Shown here: one piece after another, positions 1 to 8,892 of the stretch | Layout of the letters: each line of letters begins with the position of its first letter | Position numbering within the stretch: the first letter of the stretch is position 1 | DNA from: Labrenzia sp. DG1229 | Lineage (GTDB): Bacteria; Pseudomonadota; Alphaproteobacteria; Rhizobiales; Stappiaceae | Assembly (NCBI RefSeq): GCF_000521215.1 | Contig: NZ_KI928916.1 | Location: 95,375-159,374, forward strand | Reading direction: 5' to 3' | Length of the DNA: 64,000 bases | Made by a program: the position numbers and the translations under genes | The notes under the pieces: generated by a model | What the model saw: the letters and a program-made list of their open reading frames with translations, nothing else | What the model was told of the DNA's origin: nothing | Database searches by the model: none

Positions 1-109
1 GGTTCTCAATGCGCTGGCACGAAACGGTCAGGACAGCGACAAAATTCTTGCTGCTGCGAATTATGCAGCTGATGCTGTCGAAAACTCAGGGCAGCAGCCC
101 GCAAACTGA
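1..109 (+). CDS. C-terminal end of an unknown protein (partial)
   Basis: An open frame entering from the left edge (codons in phase from base 2) runs 35 residues to a TGA at 107-109. The residues are alanine-rich and helical in character (ILAAANYAADAVENSG), with no stop or rare-codon clutter, which suggests a real carboxy terminus. I do not recognise the family from this tail. The 117 bases that follow, up to atoD, hold no clear terminator or promoter. Confidence 0.4.
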   Translation, partial: VLNALARNGQDSDKILAAANYAADAVENSGQQPAN

Positions 110-226
110 CACCCGCATCTCAATTGTCGCGATCCAGCGGGCTATCGCGTCGCACAATTTTCATTGTCCAACCCGCATTACAGGCGCTAACCTTCTGATG
201 ACAGTTTGCATTGTGGGAACGCGTTC

Positions 227-889
227 ATGAAACAGGCGATCAAGGCGGCGGAAGCTGCTGAGCTTATTCCGGATGGATCAACGCTGCTGATCGGCGGCTT
301 CATGGGTATTGGATCGCCACACAGGTTGATAAATGCAATCGTCGACAGAGGCATCAGCAACCTGACGGTTGTCGCCAATGACACCGCGATGCCAGGGCGC
401 GGTATCGGCAAGCTTGTCACATCAGGCTGTCTCACCAGGGTCGTTGCCTCACATATCGGCCTGAACCCCGAGACCCAGCAAAAAATGATTTCGGGCGAAA
501 TCGACGTTGAATTGGTGCCACAAGGGACACTTGTGGAGAGGATCAGGGCAGCCGGAGTCGGCCTGGGCGGGATTCTGACCCCAACAGGCCTTGGAACGTT
601 GGTTGAAGAAGGCAAGCAGATTGTCACTGTCAGTGGCAGGGATTTTTTGCTCGAAGAACCAATCCATGGAGACTTTGCACTGATTGCTGCTCACCAGGCG
701 GATTACGTTGGCAATCTGGAATACTCGCTCACTGCACACAATTTCAATCCCATCATGGCTCTGGCGGGTAAGACCGTGATCGCGGAACCCCAGACGATAG
801 TCCCGATCGGCGTCATTTCACCTGACAGCGTGAAAACACCTGGAATCCTGGTCGATCATCTACTGGAGAGACAGCCCGATGGAAGCTAA
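227..889 (+). CDS. atoD: Acetate/acetoacetate CoA-transferase alpha subunit (AtoD-like)
   Basis: This 220-residue protein is the A subunit of a class I CoA-transferase, moving CoA between acetoacetate and a donor acyl-CoA in the cytosol. The sequence shows the N-terminal IGGFMGIGSP loop, SHIGLNPET, LVPQGTLVERIRAAG and GGILTPTGLGT, all characteristic of AtoD/ScoA. ATG 227 is chosen over the TTG at 206 because it gives the usual short N terminus. It overlaps atoA by 11 bases, so the subunits are probably translationally coupled. Acetoacetate is also the expected by-product of the carnitine route at 25.8-32.2 kb, but that link is inference. Confidence 0.93.
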   Translation: MKQAIKAAEAAELIPDGSTLLIGGFMGIGSPHRLINAIVDRGISNLTVVANDTAMPGRGIGKLVTSGCLTRVVASHIGLNPETQQKMISGEIDVELVPQGTLVERIRAAGVGLGGILTPTGLGTLVEEGKQIVTVSGRDFLLEEPIHGDFALIAAHQADYVGNLEYSLTAHNFNPIMALAGKTVIAEPQTIVPIGVISPDSVKTPGILVDHLLERQPDGS

Positions 890-1541
890 GGAAATCATCG
901 CACGGCGCGTGGCGCAGGAAATCGAGCCGGACACACTGGTCAATCTCGGTATCGGGTTGCCTTCGATGGTTGCAAATTATCTTCCCAAAGAGGTTCATGT
1001 CTTCTTTCAGGCGGAAAACGGGGTCATCGGGCTTGGGGCCCGCCCGCCCGAGGGCATGGAAGATCCGGATCTGACCGATGCCGGTGGCGGCTTCGTCACC
1101 GCTGTTCCCGGCGCTGCATCGATCGACAGCGCGATGAGTTTCGGCCTGATCCGTGGAGGTCATCTGGACATGACAGTGCTCGGCGGACTTCAGGTCGATG
1201 AACGCGGATATCTTGCCAACTGGATGATCCCGGGCAAGATGGTTCCAGGCATGGGCGGGGCGATGGACCTGGTTGCCGGTGCAAAACATGTGATCGTTGC
1301 GATGGTTCATACGGCCCGGGGCAAACCGAAGATCCTGCGCGAATGCAATCTACCGTTGACTGCCCGGCGCCGCGTCAGCCTTATCGTGACGGAAATGGCG
1401 GTGATCGAACCGACCGAAGATGGATTGGTTCTGAAGGAAGTCGGCCCGGGGGCCAGCGTCGACGACGTCATTTCGGCAACTGAAGCCAAGCTTATCGTTC
1501 AAGGGGACGTTCCCAAAATGTCCCTGTTTTCAGAAAGTTGA
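879..1541 (+). CDS. atoA: Acetate/acetoacetate CoA-transferase beta subunit (AtoA-like)
   Basis: The B subunit of the CoA-transferase (220 residues). It carries the family catalytic region AENGVIGLG, whose glutamate forms the glutamyl-CoA thioester in this family, preceded by NLGIGLPSMVANYLP and followed by GGLQVDERGYLANW and PGMGGAMDLV. Length and motif order match AtoA/ScoB. Its end overlaps by 12 bases the 3' end of the convergent MocR-type gene, so there is no room for an ordinary terminator between the two genes. Confidence 0.93.
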   Translation: MEAKEIIARRVAQEIEPDTLVNLGIGLPSMVANYLPKEVHVFFQAENGVIGLGARPPEGMEDPDLTDAGGGFVTAVPGAASIDSAMSFGLIRGGHLDMTVLGGLQVDERGYLANWMIPGKMVPGMGGAMDLVAGAKHVIVAMVHTARGKPKILRECNLPLTARRRVSLIVTEMAVIEPTEDGLVLKEVGPGASVDDVISATEAKLIVQGDVPKMSLFSES

Positions 1542-3011
1542 GACCGTTGCTTGACTATCGAGCAACGTTCCCAGGGTATCGACACCCTGAGTAATCTGTC
1601 TTGCGCTGGCGTCCGCAAATCCGATGATCAGGCCGGACTTGCGCTCCTTACCCTGATAACAATTGCCAAGCGGGGACACCGCAAAACCCCTTTCCTGCAT
1701 TGCTGTCGCCAGGGCGTTGTCATCTACCTGTTCGCGAAACATCATCGCGACCTGAACGTTTCCGCTTGGCGCCTCCACTTCAACCCTGTTGCCGAGACGT
1801 TCGTTCAACGTTCTGACGAGCAGAGCCCCGCGCTCCGCGTAAATCTTCCGGATATGTTTCAGGTGTTTCTTGTAGGCGCCGCTATCCATGAACTGGGCCA
1901 GCGCTACCTGAATCTGAACGCTGGCAGCACATCCCATGTTGCGCATGAGTTGTTGAAGCGGCTCGACCAGTTGGGGTGGAACAACGCAGTAAGACAGGCG
2001 AAGGCCTGGCATCAGGCTTTTTGAAAAGGTGCCGAGGTAGACGACCTGTCCCTCTTCCGCAAGGCCATAAAGAGCGGCGACCGGGCGCCCTGAAAACAGG
2101 AATTCGCTGTCATAGTCGTCTTCCAGAATGACAGCGCCTGCCGACCGGGTCGCTTCGAGCAGGGACAACCGGCGGCCCAGCGGCATGCGGACACCCAGCG
2201 GATACTGGTGGGATGGTGTCACGTAAATCAGTTTCGGGGAGACACCGGTAGCCGGCATGCGTTCCGCATCAGCACCCTGGTCATCGACCGGAAGCTGGCG
2301 AATGCTCAAACCGGCAACCTGAAATGCAGTGCGTGCACCCAGATAACCGGGTTCTTCCAACCACGCTTCATCGCCGGGATCCGACAAAGCCATTGACAAC
2401 AGCGATAGACTGGCCTGCATCGAACTGGTGATCAGGATCTGCGCGGGCTCGGTCCGTACACCTCTTTCGGCGGCCAAATGACGCGAAAGCTGTTCCTTGA
2501 GAACAGGAACACCCGAATAATTCCGATACTGCAGATCAGGACTGCGTTCCATCCTCGCAGCACGGCGCAGACACCGTGCCCACTCCTCGTAGGGAAAGCA
2601 ATCGAGTGCAGGCGCACCGGGTTGCAGCGCACCATAACGTGAGGCCCAGGCGTGGCCGCGAACATTCGTCGACATGGCAAGGCCACGACCGGAAAGGTTT
2701 GATATGAAAGCCGGCGCAACTCGATTGCCCATACTTCCTTCCAGGGGAAGTCCCTCGGTGATCCTGGGAGCGGCGCCGGCCTTCACCGAAATAATACCCT
2801 CCGCCTGAAGCAGGTCGTAAGCCGCATTCACCGTGTTTCGTGCGACGTCGAGCGTCGACGCAAGCCTGCGGGTGGACGGCAACCTGGTTCCCGAGACAAG
2901 AAGGCCACTGCGCACTGCATCGCGAAATCCGCGATAAATCTGTTCGGCCAGGGGAACCCTTCCGGAACGTTCAAGCGTCAGAATACCTTCAGGAAAAACT
3001 GGTTCTGTCAT
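1530..3011 (-). CDS. MocR/PdxR-type transcriptional regulator (GntR HTH + aminotransferase fold)
   Basis: A 493-residue fusion of an N-terminal GntR winged helix (about residues 10-80, LAEQIYRGFRDAVRSG ... LPSTRRLASTLDVARNTV) with a class I aminotransferase-fold domain (about 125-480). The PLP-binding features are visible: LEDDYDSEF and the lysine in GTFSKSLMPGLRL. In this family PLP acts as effector and the protein often controls vitamin B6 or amine genes. It is divergent from a pyridoxamine-5'-phosphate-oxidase-fold gene 82 bp away, the usual arrangement for a MocR regulator and its target. The exact effector cannot be read from sequence. Confidence 0.9.
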   Translation of the reverse strand: MTEPVFPEGILTLERSGRVPLAEQIYRGFRDAVRSGLLVSGTRLPSTRRLASTLDVARNTVNAAYDLLQAEGIISVKAGAAPRITEGLPLEGSMGNRVAPAFISNLSGRGLAMSTNVRGHAWASRYGALQPGAPALDCFPYEEWARCLRRAARMERSPDLQYRNYSGVPVLKEQLSRHLAAERGVRTEPAQILITSSMQASLSLLSMALSDPGDEAWLEEPGYLGARTAFQVAGLSIRQLPVDDQGADAERMPATGVSPKLIYVTPSHQYPLGVRMPLGRRLSLLEATRSAGAVILEDDYDSEFLFSGRPVAALYGLAEEGQVVYLGTFSKSLMPGLRLSYCVVPPQLVEPLQQLMRNMGCAASVQIQVALAQFMDSGAYKKHLKHIRKIYAERGALLVRTLNERLGNRVEVEAPSGNVQVAMMFREQVDDNALATAMQERGFAVSPLGNCYQGKERKSGLIIGFADASARQITQGVDTLGTLLDSQATVSTF

Positions 3012-3093
3012 TTTTTAAAAACCGGATCTTTTGCAAGTCCAGTTTATCGAAGAAACCAGTCAGCACAAGACAAACCTGTATCAGGAGACACCC

Positions 3094-3768
3094 ATGTCCA
3101 CGTTGGAGAAGCGCAAGGCCACGAACCTGCCGCGCTATGCAAAGATCAGGCAGATGAACAGAGGCAGCTATGATCGCGCTCTTGCCAATGAAATCCTTGA
3201 TGCCGGTCTTGTGGCCCATTGCGGGTTCATCCACGAAAACAAACCGATGGTAATTCCGATGGCATACGCCAGGATTGGTGACAAGCTGTATATTCATGGC
3301 GCCAGCACAACACGGATCATCAAGGACAATGCGAATGGTGTTCCGGCAAGCCTGACCGTGACCCTCATCGATGGCCTCGTTGTCGCGCGCTCGGCTTTCC
3401 ACCACTCGATGAACTACCGCTGCGCCATCGTGCATGGTACCGCACACCTCGTGGAAGATCACGACAAACAGATTGAGGCACTCGCCGCGATCACCGATCA
3501 TATTCTACCCGGTCGCTGGGATGAATGCCGCGCGATGATGGCGAAGGAACACAAGGCAACCGGGGTCCTTGTCATGGACATGGAGCATGTCAGCACCAAG
3601 GTCCGGACAGGCGGGCCGGTTGACGACACGGAAGACCTGGGAACGGACCTTTGGGCAGGTGTGGTTCCCGTCACCACTGCACTCGGGCAGCCATTCGATG
3701 CATATGACCTACCGGAAGGCACTCCTGTGCCGGAGTCGATCCCGGCAGCCAGACGTAAGTTTGCCTGA
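3094..3768 (+). CDS. Pyridoxamine 5'-phosphate oxidase-related (split-barrel flavin) protein
   Basis: A 224-residue protein of the FMN-binding split-barrel class: MNRGSYDRALANEILDAG, VAHCGFIHENKPMVIPMAY and LYIHGASTTRIIK are typical of the PNPOx-like family linked to MocR regulators. ATG 3094 is chosen because CAGGAG lies 7 bases upstream; an in-frame start further up has no ribosome site. It is transcribed away from the MocR-type regulator and ends 18 bp before a strong terminator, so it is probably a single-gene transcript. The substrate is unknown; the family includes enzymes acting on flavin, haem or B6-like compounds. Confidence 0.85.
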   Translation: MSTLEKRKATNLPRYAKIRQMNRGSYDRALANEILDAGLVAHCGFIHENKPMVIPMAYARIGDKLYIHGASTTRIIKDNANGVPASLTVTLIDGLVVARSAFHHSMNYRCAIVHGTAHLVEDHDKQIEALAAITDHILPGRWDECRAMMAKEHKATGVLVMDMEHVSTKVRTGGPVDDTEDLGTDLWAGVVPVTTALGQPFDAYDLPEGTPVPESIPAARRKFA

Positions 3769-3786
3769 AATAGCTGGTGGCAAACA

Positions 3787-3818
3787 AAAAACCCCGCTGC
3801 CACTGCAGCGGGGTTTTT
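3787..3818. terminator. Rho-independent terminator, probably bidirectional
   Basis: A perfect 14-bp stem (AAAAACCCCGCTGC / GCAGCGGGGTTTTT) with loop CACT. The T run ends the plus-strand gene at 3768. The A run on the other side gives a T run for minus-strand transcripts arriving from the transglycosylase gene that ends at 3880. Confidence 0.93.
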
Positions 3819-3879
3819 CATCTGGGTAAGGTCAATCATCCAGTTGGGAATCAATGACCTCACTTACCTGGTCAACAGA

Positions 3880-4629
3880 TCAGCTGGACGACATGAGACG
3901 CTTGACCTTGCTGCAATACCGCCGGCTGACTGGATTCATCCGCTTCGCATAGTGACCCGCATTGTAACGAAGGATCGTGCCGCAAAGATCACCGTTGGCC
4001 CGTTCATGGGCGCCGGCGAGATACTTCATGCCCCACTCGATATTTGTCGCCGGATCGTAAAGCGCTTTCGTGGATCCACGGTAGCCGATACCTCGCGCAG
4101 TTGCAGGCTTGATCTGCATCAGACCCACCTCTCCGGCGCGGCCACGTGCTCTCGGGTTGAAGTTGCTTTCCACTTCCACGACCGCTTTCGCAATTCTGAT
4201 CGGCACGCCATGTTTCGCTGCTGCCTTGCGGATCAGCCTGGAAAATTCCTGCTTCTTGGCAGGAGCGTTTGCGGCTCTGACCGTCTTCTTGGAAGAAGCT
4301 GGCTTGGCTTGCGCTTTCTTTTTGGTCTTTTTCGGACTGGATTTCTTGGCGGTGGTTTTGGTCGCCTTCTTGTTTTTGGAAGTATCCTTGTTCGGGGAAA
4401 TGACATGCAGGATCGGGTCCGAACCGGAGCCTACCTGTTCCCTTGATGCCAGCTTCTCGGCACTCTTCTTCATTTTTTCAGGGTCGATGACATGGAGGAT
4501 CGGGTCTGACCCCGAACCGGTTGCCATCGCAACGGGTGCAATCGAAGTGGTTGCGAAGGCGAAAAGGCAAAGCGCCCCAGTTAGTTTATTGAATGACCGT
4601 AACATTCGTCCAGCCCTTTTGGTTTTCAT
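3880..4629 (-). CDS. Periplasmic lytic transglycosylase (SLT domain)
   Basis: A 249-residue exported murein hydrolase. Residues 1-36 form a signal peptide (FNKLTGALCLFAFATTSIA ... MA). Next is a linker with two copies of GSGSDPILHVI about 27 residues apart, then a lysine-rich stretch (KKATKTTAKKSSPKKTKKK), then an SLT/goose-lysozyme-type domain from about residue 130. The catalytic glutamate lies in VVEVESNFNP; GEVGLMQIKP, the N/G of NIEWGMKYLA and RYNAGHY complete the fold signature. The basic linker may bind envelope polymers. The repeated linker motif is unfamiliar to me. Confidence 0.88.
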   Translation of the reverse strand: MKTKRAGRMLRSFNKLTGALCLFAFATTSIAPVAMATGSGSDPILHVIDPEKMKKSAEKLASREQVGSGSDPILHVISPNKDTSKNKKATKTTAKKSSPKKTKKKAQAKPASSKKTVRAANAPAKKQEFSRLIRKAAAKHGVPIRIAKAVVEVESNFNPRARGRAGEVGLMQIKPATARGIGYRGSTKALYDPATNIEWGMKYLAGAHERANGDLCGTILRYNAGHYAKRMNPVSRRYCSKVKRLMSSS

Positions 4630-4954
4630 TCCGGTTAATTTCGGAGCGGAGAAATGCAGGACCTGTGGGACGAAATTTAGCGCAATCTAATCACGATTTA
4701 TTTCAAATTATTTCGAGAATTTACCGAAAAATCAGACTCAAATAGGAAAAACCCGGGGTTTGTGACCAAATCTTGCCGCGCATCCGGCAATTTGCAGACA
4801 AACTGAAGACCATTCATGACGCACCGCAGCAAAGTCACTCGATTTGCTGCGGTGCAAAATCAAATATTCGATGGTGCCGGAAGGGTCGAGGCACCCTTTG
4901 TGAACGGCGTCCAGGAGCCGGGTCTTCCCGGTCTTGCGTGAGTGGCTTCCGGGC
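4630..4954. other. Intergenic region with a strong hairpin; no gene seen
   Basis: This 325-bp stretch lies between the amidase stop and the transglycosylase start, both on the minus strand. Its left third is AT-rich and probably carries the transglycosylase promoter. Its centre holds the hairpin listed at 4821-4855. The short open frames here have no ribosome site and read like chance frames. Confidence 0.6.
4821..4855. other. Perfect 13-bp inverted repeat (RNA hairpin candidate)
   Basis: GCACCGCAGCAAA and TTTGCTGCGGTGC pair perfectly around a 9-base loop. It lies about 100 bp downstream of the amidase gene on its transcript. No T run follows on either strand, so it is not a classical terminator. 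It could stabilise the amidase mRNA 3' end or act with Rho. Confidence 0.6.
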
Positions 4955-5719
4955 CTACACCGAGAAAGTCGGCAATCGCCGCAGAAGCAGATTAAGCGTT
5001 TCGATCGTCGAATGATCTGCGACGCCGTCAACTATTTCCTGTCGAAAGTGACGCTGAAATGCTTTCACAACATGACGTGTCTTTTCATCAAAGATGCCAT
5101 TGATGTCGACATTGTAGCCATAAAGCCCGAGCATCGATTGCAAGGCTTCCACCGGCTGACCGCTGTCGCCTTCCTGCATCAGCAATCCGGCGACAATCGC
5201 GTGCGGTTCGACATAAAGTCCGACACCGGCGTCAGCAAGCCTGTTCCAGGGAAACTTCTCCCCGGGATCCTCTTTCCTGTCAGGCGCGATATCCGAATGT
5301 GCAAGAACCATCCAGGGAAGCACGTCGTGACGCAGGCAGACATCCTTCGACAACCGGATGACCGCTTCAATCTGGCTTTCTGGAAACGGGTGATAGCCGA
5401 ATTCGTGGCCAGGATTGACGATTTCGATCCCTATCGACCGAGAATTAACGTCTTTCTCGCCTTTCCAGAAACTGCGTCCTGCATGCCATGCACGCCTTGC
5501 TTCTGGAACGCATTGAAGAATAGTCCCATCTTCGTGCACAAAATAGTGAGCGGAGACTTCCGTGCGTGGATCGCACAATCGTTGCAACGCCAGCTCGGCG
5601 CTTTCCATGCCGGTATAGTGAAGAACGAGCATGTCAATCGGTGCATCCTGAGCCCGCGGCCCGTGGTTTGGTGATGGATGAACCCTTGCATCAACACCCG
5701 TGTCCGTCACGACGCTCAT
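4955..5719 (-). CDS. N-acetylmuramoyl-L-alanine amidase (AmiD/AmpD type) with peptidoglycan-binding domain
   Basis: A 254-residue zinc amidase of the Amidase_2/PGRP fold followed by a PG_binding_1 domain. Zinc ligands are recognisable in VLHYTGM and LAHSDIAPDRKEDPG; HYFV, AWHAG and GIEIVNPGHE are the other conserved positions. The C-terminal 70 residues (ALQSMLGLYGYNVDINGIFD...) are the peptidoglycan-binding helix bundle. ATG 5719 overlaps the upstream stop as ATGA and has AAGGGG at proper distance, so it is preferred to the upstream ATG at 5749. No signal peptide is evident from this start, which would suit a cytosolic recycling role. Confidence 0.88.
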   Translation of the reverse strand: MSVVTDTGVDARVHPSPNHGPRAQDAPIDMLVLHYTGMESAELALQRLCDPRTEVSAHYFVHEDGTILQCVPEARRAWHAGRSFWKGEKDVNSRSIGIEIVNPGHEFGYHPFPESQIEAVIRLSKDVCLRHDVLPWMVLAHSDIAPDRKEDPGEKFPWNRLADAGVGLYVEPHAIVAGLLMQEGDSGQPVEALQSMLGLYGYNVDINGIFDEKTRHVVKAFQRHFRQEIVDGVADHSTIETLNLLLRRLPTFSV

Positions 5720-6408
5720 ATGCCCCTTTCTGCGCGGATTTTTGCCCATGCATCGTTGAGAGCGGCCAGTCGGTCGTTTGCAATTCGAACAAACTCTTCC
5801 GGAACGCCCCGTGCGATAAGACGGTCGGGATGCGTCTCCTGGACTTCTCGCCGGTAATGGGACTTCAAGTCCGCGTCACTGGCTTCCGGTCCCAATCCGA
5901 GTACTTCGTACGGATTACCGTCGTTCCGAACATGCCTGGCCAGAACCTTGCCAAACTCCCGCTCATCCAGACCGAAAACTTCGGCCACCTTGGAAAGGTA
6001 GCCTACTTCGCTTTCGTGTACGACACCGTCAGCTTTTGCAATGTGGAACAACCCATCGAGTATATCGAGCAACGTCTTGTGGTCATAAGGGAAAAGATCG
6101 GCCAGTTTCTTTGCATAGACTTCAAAGCCGGCGACATCTTCCTGCGCCAGGTTAAACAGCCTAGAAACATTGCGTTCTTCGCTGGGTGGCACTTCGAATA
6201 GTTCGCGAAACGCTAGAACCTCGTCAGTCGTGACGACGCCGTCGGCTTTGGCCATTTTTGCTGAAAGTGCGATCATCGCGACGGTGAAGCCGACACTGTT
6301 TGTGCCTTCCGGGCGCGCCAGGACGAGTTGCACGAGCCGGTCGATAATTTGAGCGCCGCCAGTTCCCATCGAGCTGACAATGCTGCCGATACTGCTCCAG
6401 ACGCTCAC
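5716..6408 (-). CDS. djlA: DjlA-like co-chaperone (TerB domain + J domain)
   Basis: A 230-residue protein with an alpha-helical TerB-like domain (about residues 35-145; FTVAMIALSAKMAKADGVV and HIAKADGVVHESE repeats) and a C-terminal J domain from about residue 163 (YEVLGLGPEASDADLKSHYR) with the HPD tripeptide in QETHPDRL that stimulates DnaK. It differs from enterobacterial DjlA by lacking an obvious N-terminal membrane anchor. The start is GTG with GGGAGC upstream. The gene is translationally coupled (ATGA) to the amidase gene, an association common in alphaproteobacteria. Confidence 0.88.
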   Translation of the reverse strand: MSVWSSIGSIVSSMGTGGAQIIDRLVQLVLARPEGTNSVGFTVAMIALSAKMAKADGVVTTDEVLAFRELFEVPPSEERNVSRLFNLAQEDVAGFEVYAKKLADLFPYDHKTLLDILDGLFHIAKADGVVHESEVGYLSKVAEVFGLDEREFGKVLARHVRNDGNPYEVLGLGPEASDADLKSHYRREVQETHPDRLIARGVPEEFVRIANDRLAALNDAWAKIRAERGI

Positions 6409-6673
6409 CTACAAGCTCCCACTATGTCCAAAACGGCGCGACAAAACCCGCCGGTTCGAGGCGAATCAAGGCTTCTTCACACTCTTATCGGCACTTGTCA
6501 GCTTTGACTAGAAGCAAGGCTGAACGAAGCACGCATTCCTGAAACGGCAGCGAATTCCACAGCTTCTCTGTAAGTTCGTTAAAACTTAAAGAGAATGTCC
6601 TCAGATTCATGATGGTTAAAGGATTTCTGCTTACGATCGCGATACAAGTGTTCGAAAAACGGTACCAAGCCGG

Positions 6674-8845
6674 ATGGCAATCCCACTCGTCAGAAGCAAC
6701 ATTGTCATATTTTTGGTATCCATGTCGCTGGTGCTTGCGCTGGCGCTTGGGGTTTACGTCAGCAATCGCCTGCTCACTCACTGGCTCCTGGTGAGTGGTC
6801 TGGAGCAGAACTATGCTGACCAGCAAACCGATATCCAGAACGCCCTGGCAACTTACGCCGTTGCGCTCGAACCACAGTCCAGCCAGAAGCTTGAAGGATT
6901 ACGTCTTTCACCACCTGCCGAAAGCAGCGCTGCCGCCCGGATGTCTGGTGAAACACGCGAAAAATTTCAAAAGATGCTGGAACGGCATCATACCGACTCG
7001 ACCGTTCTGGACCAGGCGCTTGTCTATCCGGCAGGAGTGTCCACCGAAAATCCGAACCTTCCGGATTTTGCGCAGATAGACTGGCTCGCAAAGAATAGGC
7101 TTACGTCTGTTCGCACCCTCAATCACGCCTGGGCCGCCTTCAATTCGGATCGGGCCCTGACCGTTGTTCCGGACATGACTTGGCTCGGAGCGTTCGGTTC
7201 CAATGCCATTGTCGTCTATAATCCGAAACGAGCGGATGTCGTCGAACCCAGTCTCGTTCTGCTGGTGACGCAAACCGGTATTCTGGAAAATCTTTCAGGA
7301 TTGATCTGGTCCATCAGCGCGGCAATCGGCGTTTTGTGCCTGCTCTCCTTCGCTCTGGCCGCCATTCTGCTCTGGATGCGATTTTATGATCAGGTCCGCA
7401 CGAACAGCAACATTCAATACCTAGCCCATCATGACACTCTGACGGGCCTGCCAAATCGGGCTGTGTTCAATGCCAGGCTCGCTGGAGCACTGCGTAGTGC
7501 ACAGGCCAAGGCGTCGAATGTCGGCGTCATGCTGATAGATGTCGACAAATTCAAGGAAATCAACGACACGCACGGTCATGGTATTGGAGATGTATTTCTG
7601 CAGATCGTCGCTGAACGCTTGCAGACGGTCTTCCACAAACACCTTGTGGCACGCCTGTCAGGTGACGAGTTTGCAGTTCTGTTGACATCGATCTCAGATC
7701 CGGCACGCATGACGCGACTTGCCACAGACATGATTGCAGCGACTTCCGCGCCCTGCATTATCGATGGCAAGGATATCAAGCTTTCGCTCTCCATTGGCAT
7801 TGCGCGTGCCACAGACGGGTCCTGGCGGGTCTCCCGCCTTCTTCACTGCGCGGACCTTGCGCTTTATCATGCCAAACACAACGGTCGTTCCACGTTCTCC
7901 TGGTATACGCCTGGTCTGGACGCGGAAGCCCAAAAGCGACAGGAAGTCGAAAACGGGCTCGCCAAGGCACTCAAACTTGACCAGTTCAAGCTCGTCTACC
8001 AGCCGCAATACGCGCTGCGCGACGGTACGCTTCGAGGTTACGAAGCCCTGGTGCGCTGGGAGCACCCAACCAAAGGCGAAATCCGACCGGATCTTTTTAT
8101 CCCGATCGCTGAAGACTGCGGTCTGATCGACGAAATCGGCACCTGGGTGTTGAACCACGCTTGCCGCGAAGCAATGCTTTGGGAAGATCAGAGCAAAAAG
8201 GTAGCAGTCAATGTTTCGGTTGGGCAGTTCGTCGCCGGTGAAACACAGAAAAGAGTTGCACAGGCGCTGAACAAGTCCGGACTTAACCCGAGGCGCCTGG
8301 AAATCGAAATCACCGAGAGCCTGCTCATATCCAACACGGAAGCCGTGATCGAGACGCTTCGTCAGATCCACGACATGGGCGTTTCAATCGCTATGGATGA
8401 CTTCGGTACGGGATATTCGTCACTGAGCTACCTCAGTCTCTTCCCGTTCGACAAGATCAAGATCGATCAGGCCTTCATCCAGAACCTCGGCAAGGATACG
8501 AGCACGGATGCCATCGTCACATCCATCGTGGGACTGGGTCGATCCCTGAACGTGACCATCACGGCCGAGGGAGTAGAGACGGAAGAACAGGCCATTCTCC
8601 TGAGCGCAGCAGGCTGTGATCTCGTGCAAGGCTACATGTTCGGCAAACCGGGTACCGTGGCAAAGCACGAAGCCGCCTACCCGATCTTCCCTCACAATGA
8701 GGAAGGCGGATTTTGGTTTCCGCAAAAACGGAAGCAAATCCTGCCGCCGCCAAAAATTTCGCTTTCGCCCCAACTTGCACAATACGCAACCCTTGCCGCT
8801 CCGGAAGAAACTTCAGAAGAAGAAAACGAGACAGCGACCGTTTGA
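6674..8845 (+). CDS. Membrane GGDEF-EAL cyclic-di-GMP protein
   Basis: A 723-residue signalling protein: TM1 at about residues 8-27, a periplasmic region of roughly 175 residues, TM2 at about 205-230, GGDEF domain at about 250-410, EAL domain at about 430-690. The cyclase signature is SGDEF (RLSGDEFAVLL), a variant still found in active enzymes. The EAL side looks intact: YEALVRWEHP, EITESLL, MDDFGTGYSS, KIDQAFI, TAEGVET and VQGYMFGKP. Both making and degrading c-di-GMP are therefore possible, with phosphodiesterase activity the safer prediction. The start at ATG 6674 has a weak ribosome site. The 265 bp upstream hold no other feature I can name. Confidence 0.92.
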   Translation: MAIPLVRSNIVIFLVSMSLVLALALGVYVSNRLLTHWLLVSGLEQNYADQQTDIQNALATYAVALEPQSSQKLEGLRLSPPAESSAAARMSGETREKFQKMLERHHTDSTVLDQALVYPAGVSTENPNLPDFAQIDWLAKNRLTSVRTLNHAWAAFNSDRALTVVPDMTWLGAFGSNAIVVYNPKRADVVEPSLVLLVTQTGILENLSGLIWSISAAIGVLCLLSFALAAILLWMRFYDQVRTNSNIQYLAHHDTLTGLPNRAVFNARLAGALRSAQAKASNVGVMLIDVDKFKEINDTHGHGIGDVFLQIVAERLQTVFHKHLVARLSGDEFAVLLTSISDPARMTRLATDMIAATSAPCIIDGKDIKLSLSIGIARATDGSWRVSRLLHCADLALYHAKHNGRSTFSWYTPGLDAEAQKRQEVENGLAKALKLDQFKLVYQPQYALRDGTLRGYEALVRWEHPTKGEIRPDLFIPIAEDCGLIDEIGTWVLNHACREAMLWEDQSKKVAVNVSVGQFVAGETQKRVAQALNKSGLNPRRLEIEITESLLISNTEAVIETLRQIHDMGVSIAMDDFGTGYSSLSYLSLFPFDKIKIDQAFIQNLGKDTSTDAIVTSIVGLGRSLNVTITAEGVETEEQAILLSAAGCDLVQGYMFGKPGTVAKHEAAYPIFPHNEEGGFWFPQKRKQILPPPKISLSPQLAQYATLAAPEETSEEENETATV

Positions 8846-8892
8846 GCTGCGTCTTCGCGAGAGCATGAATGCAGGCGATCACTGCGTCGGAT

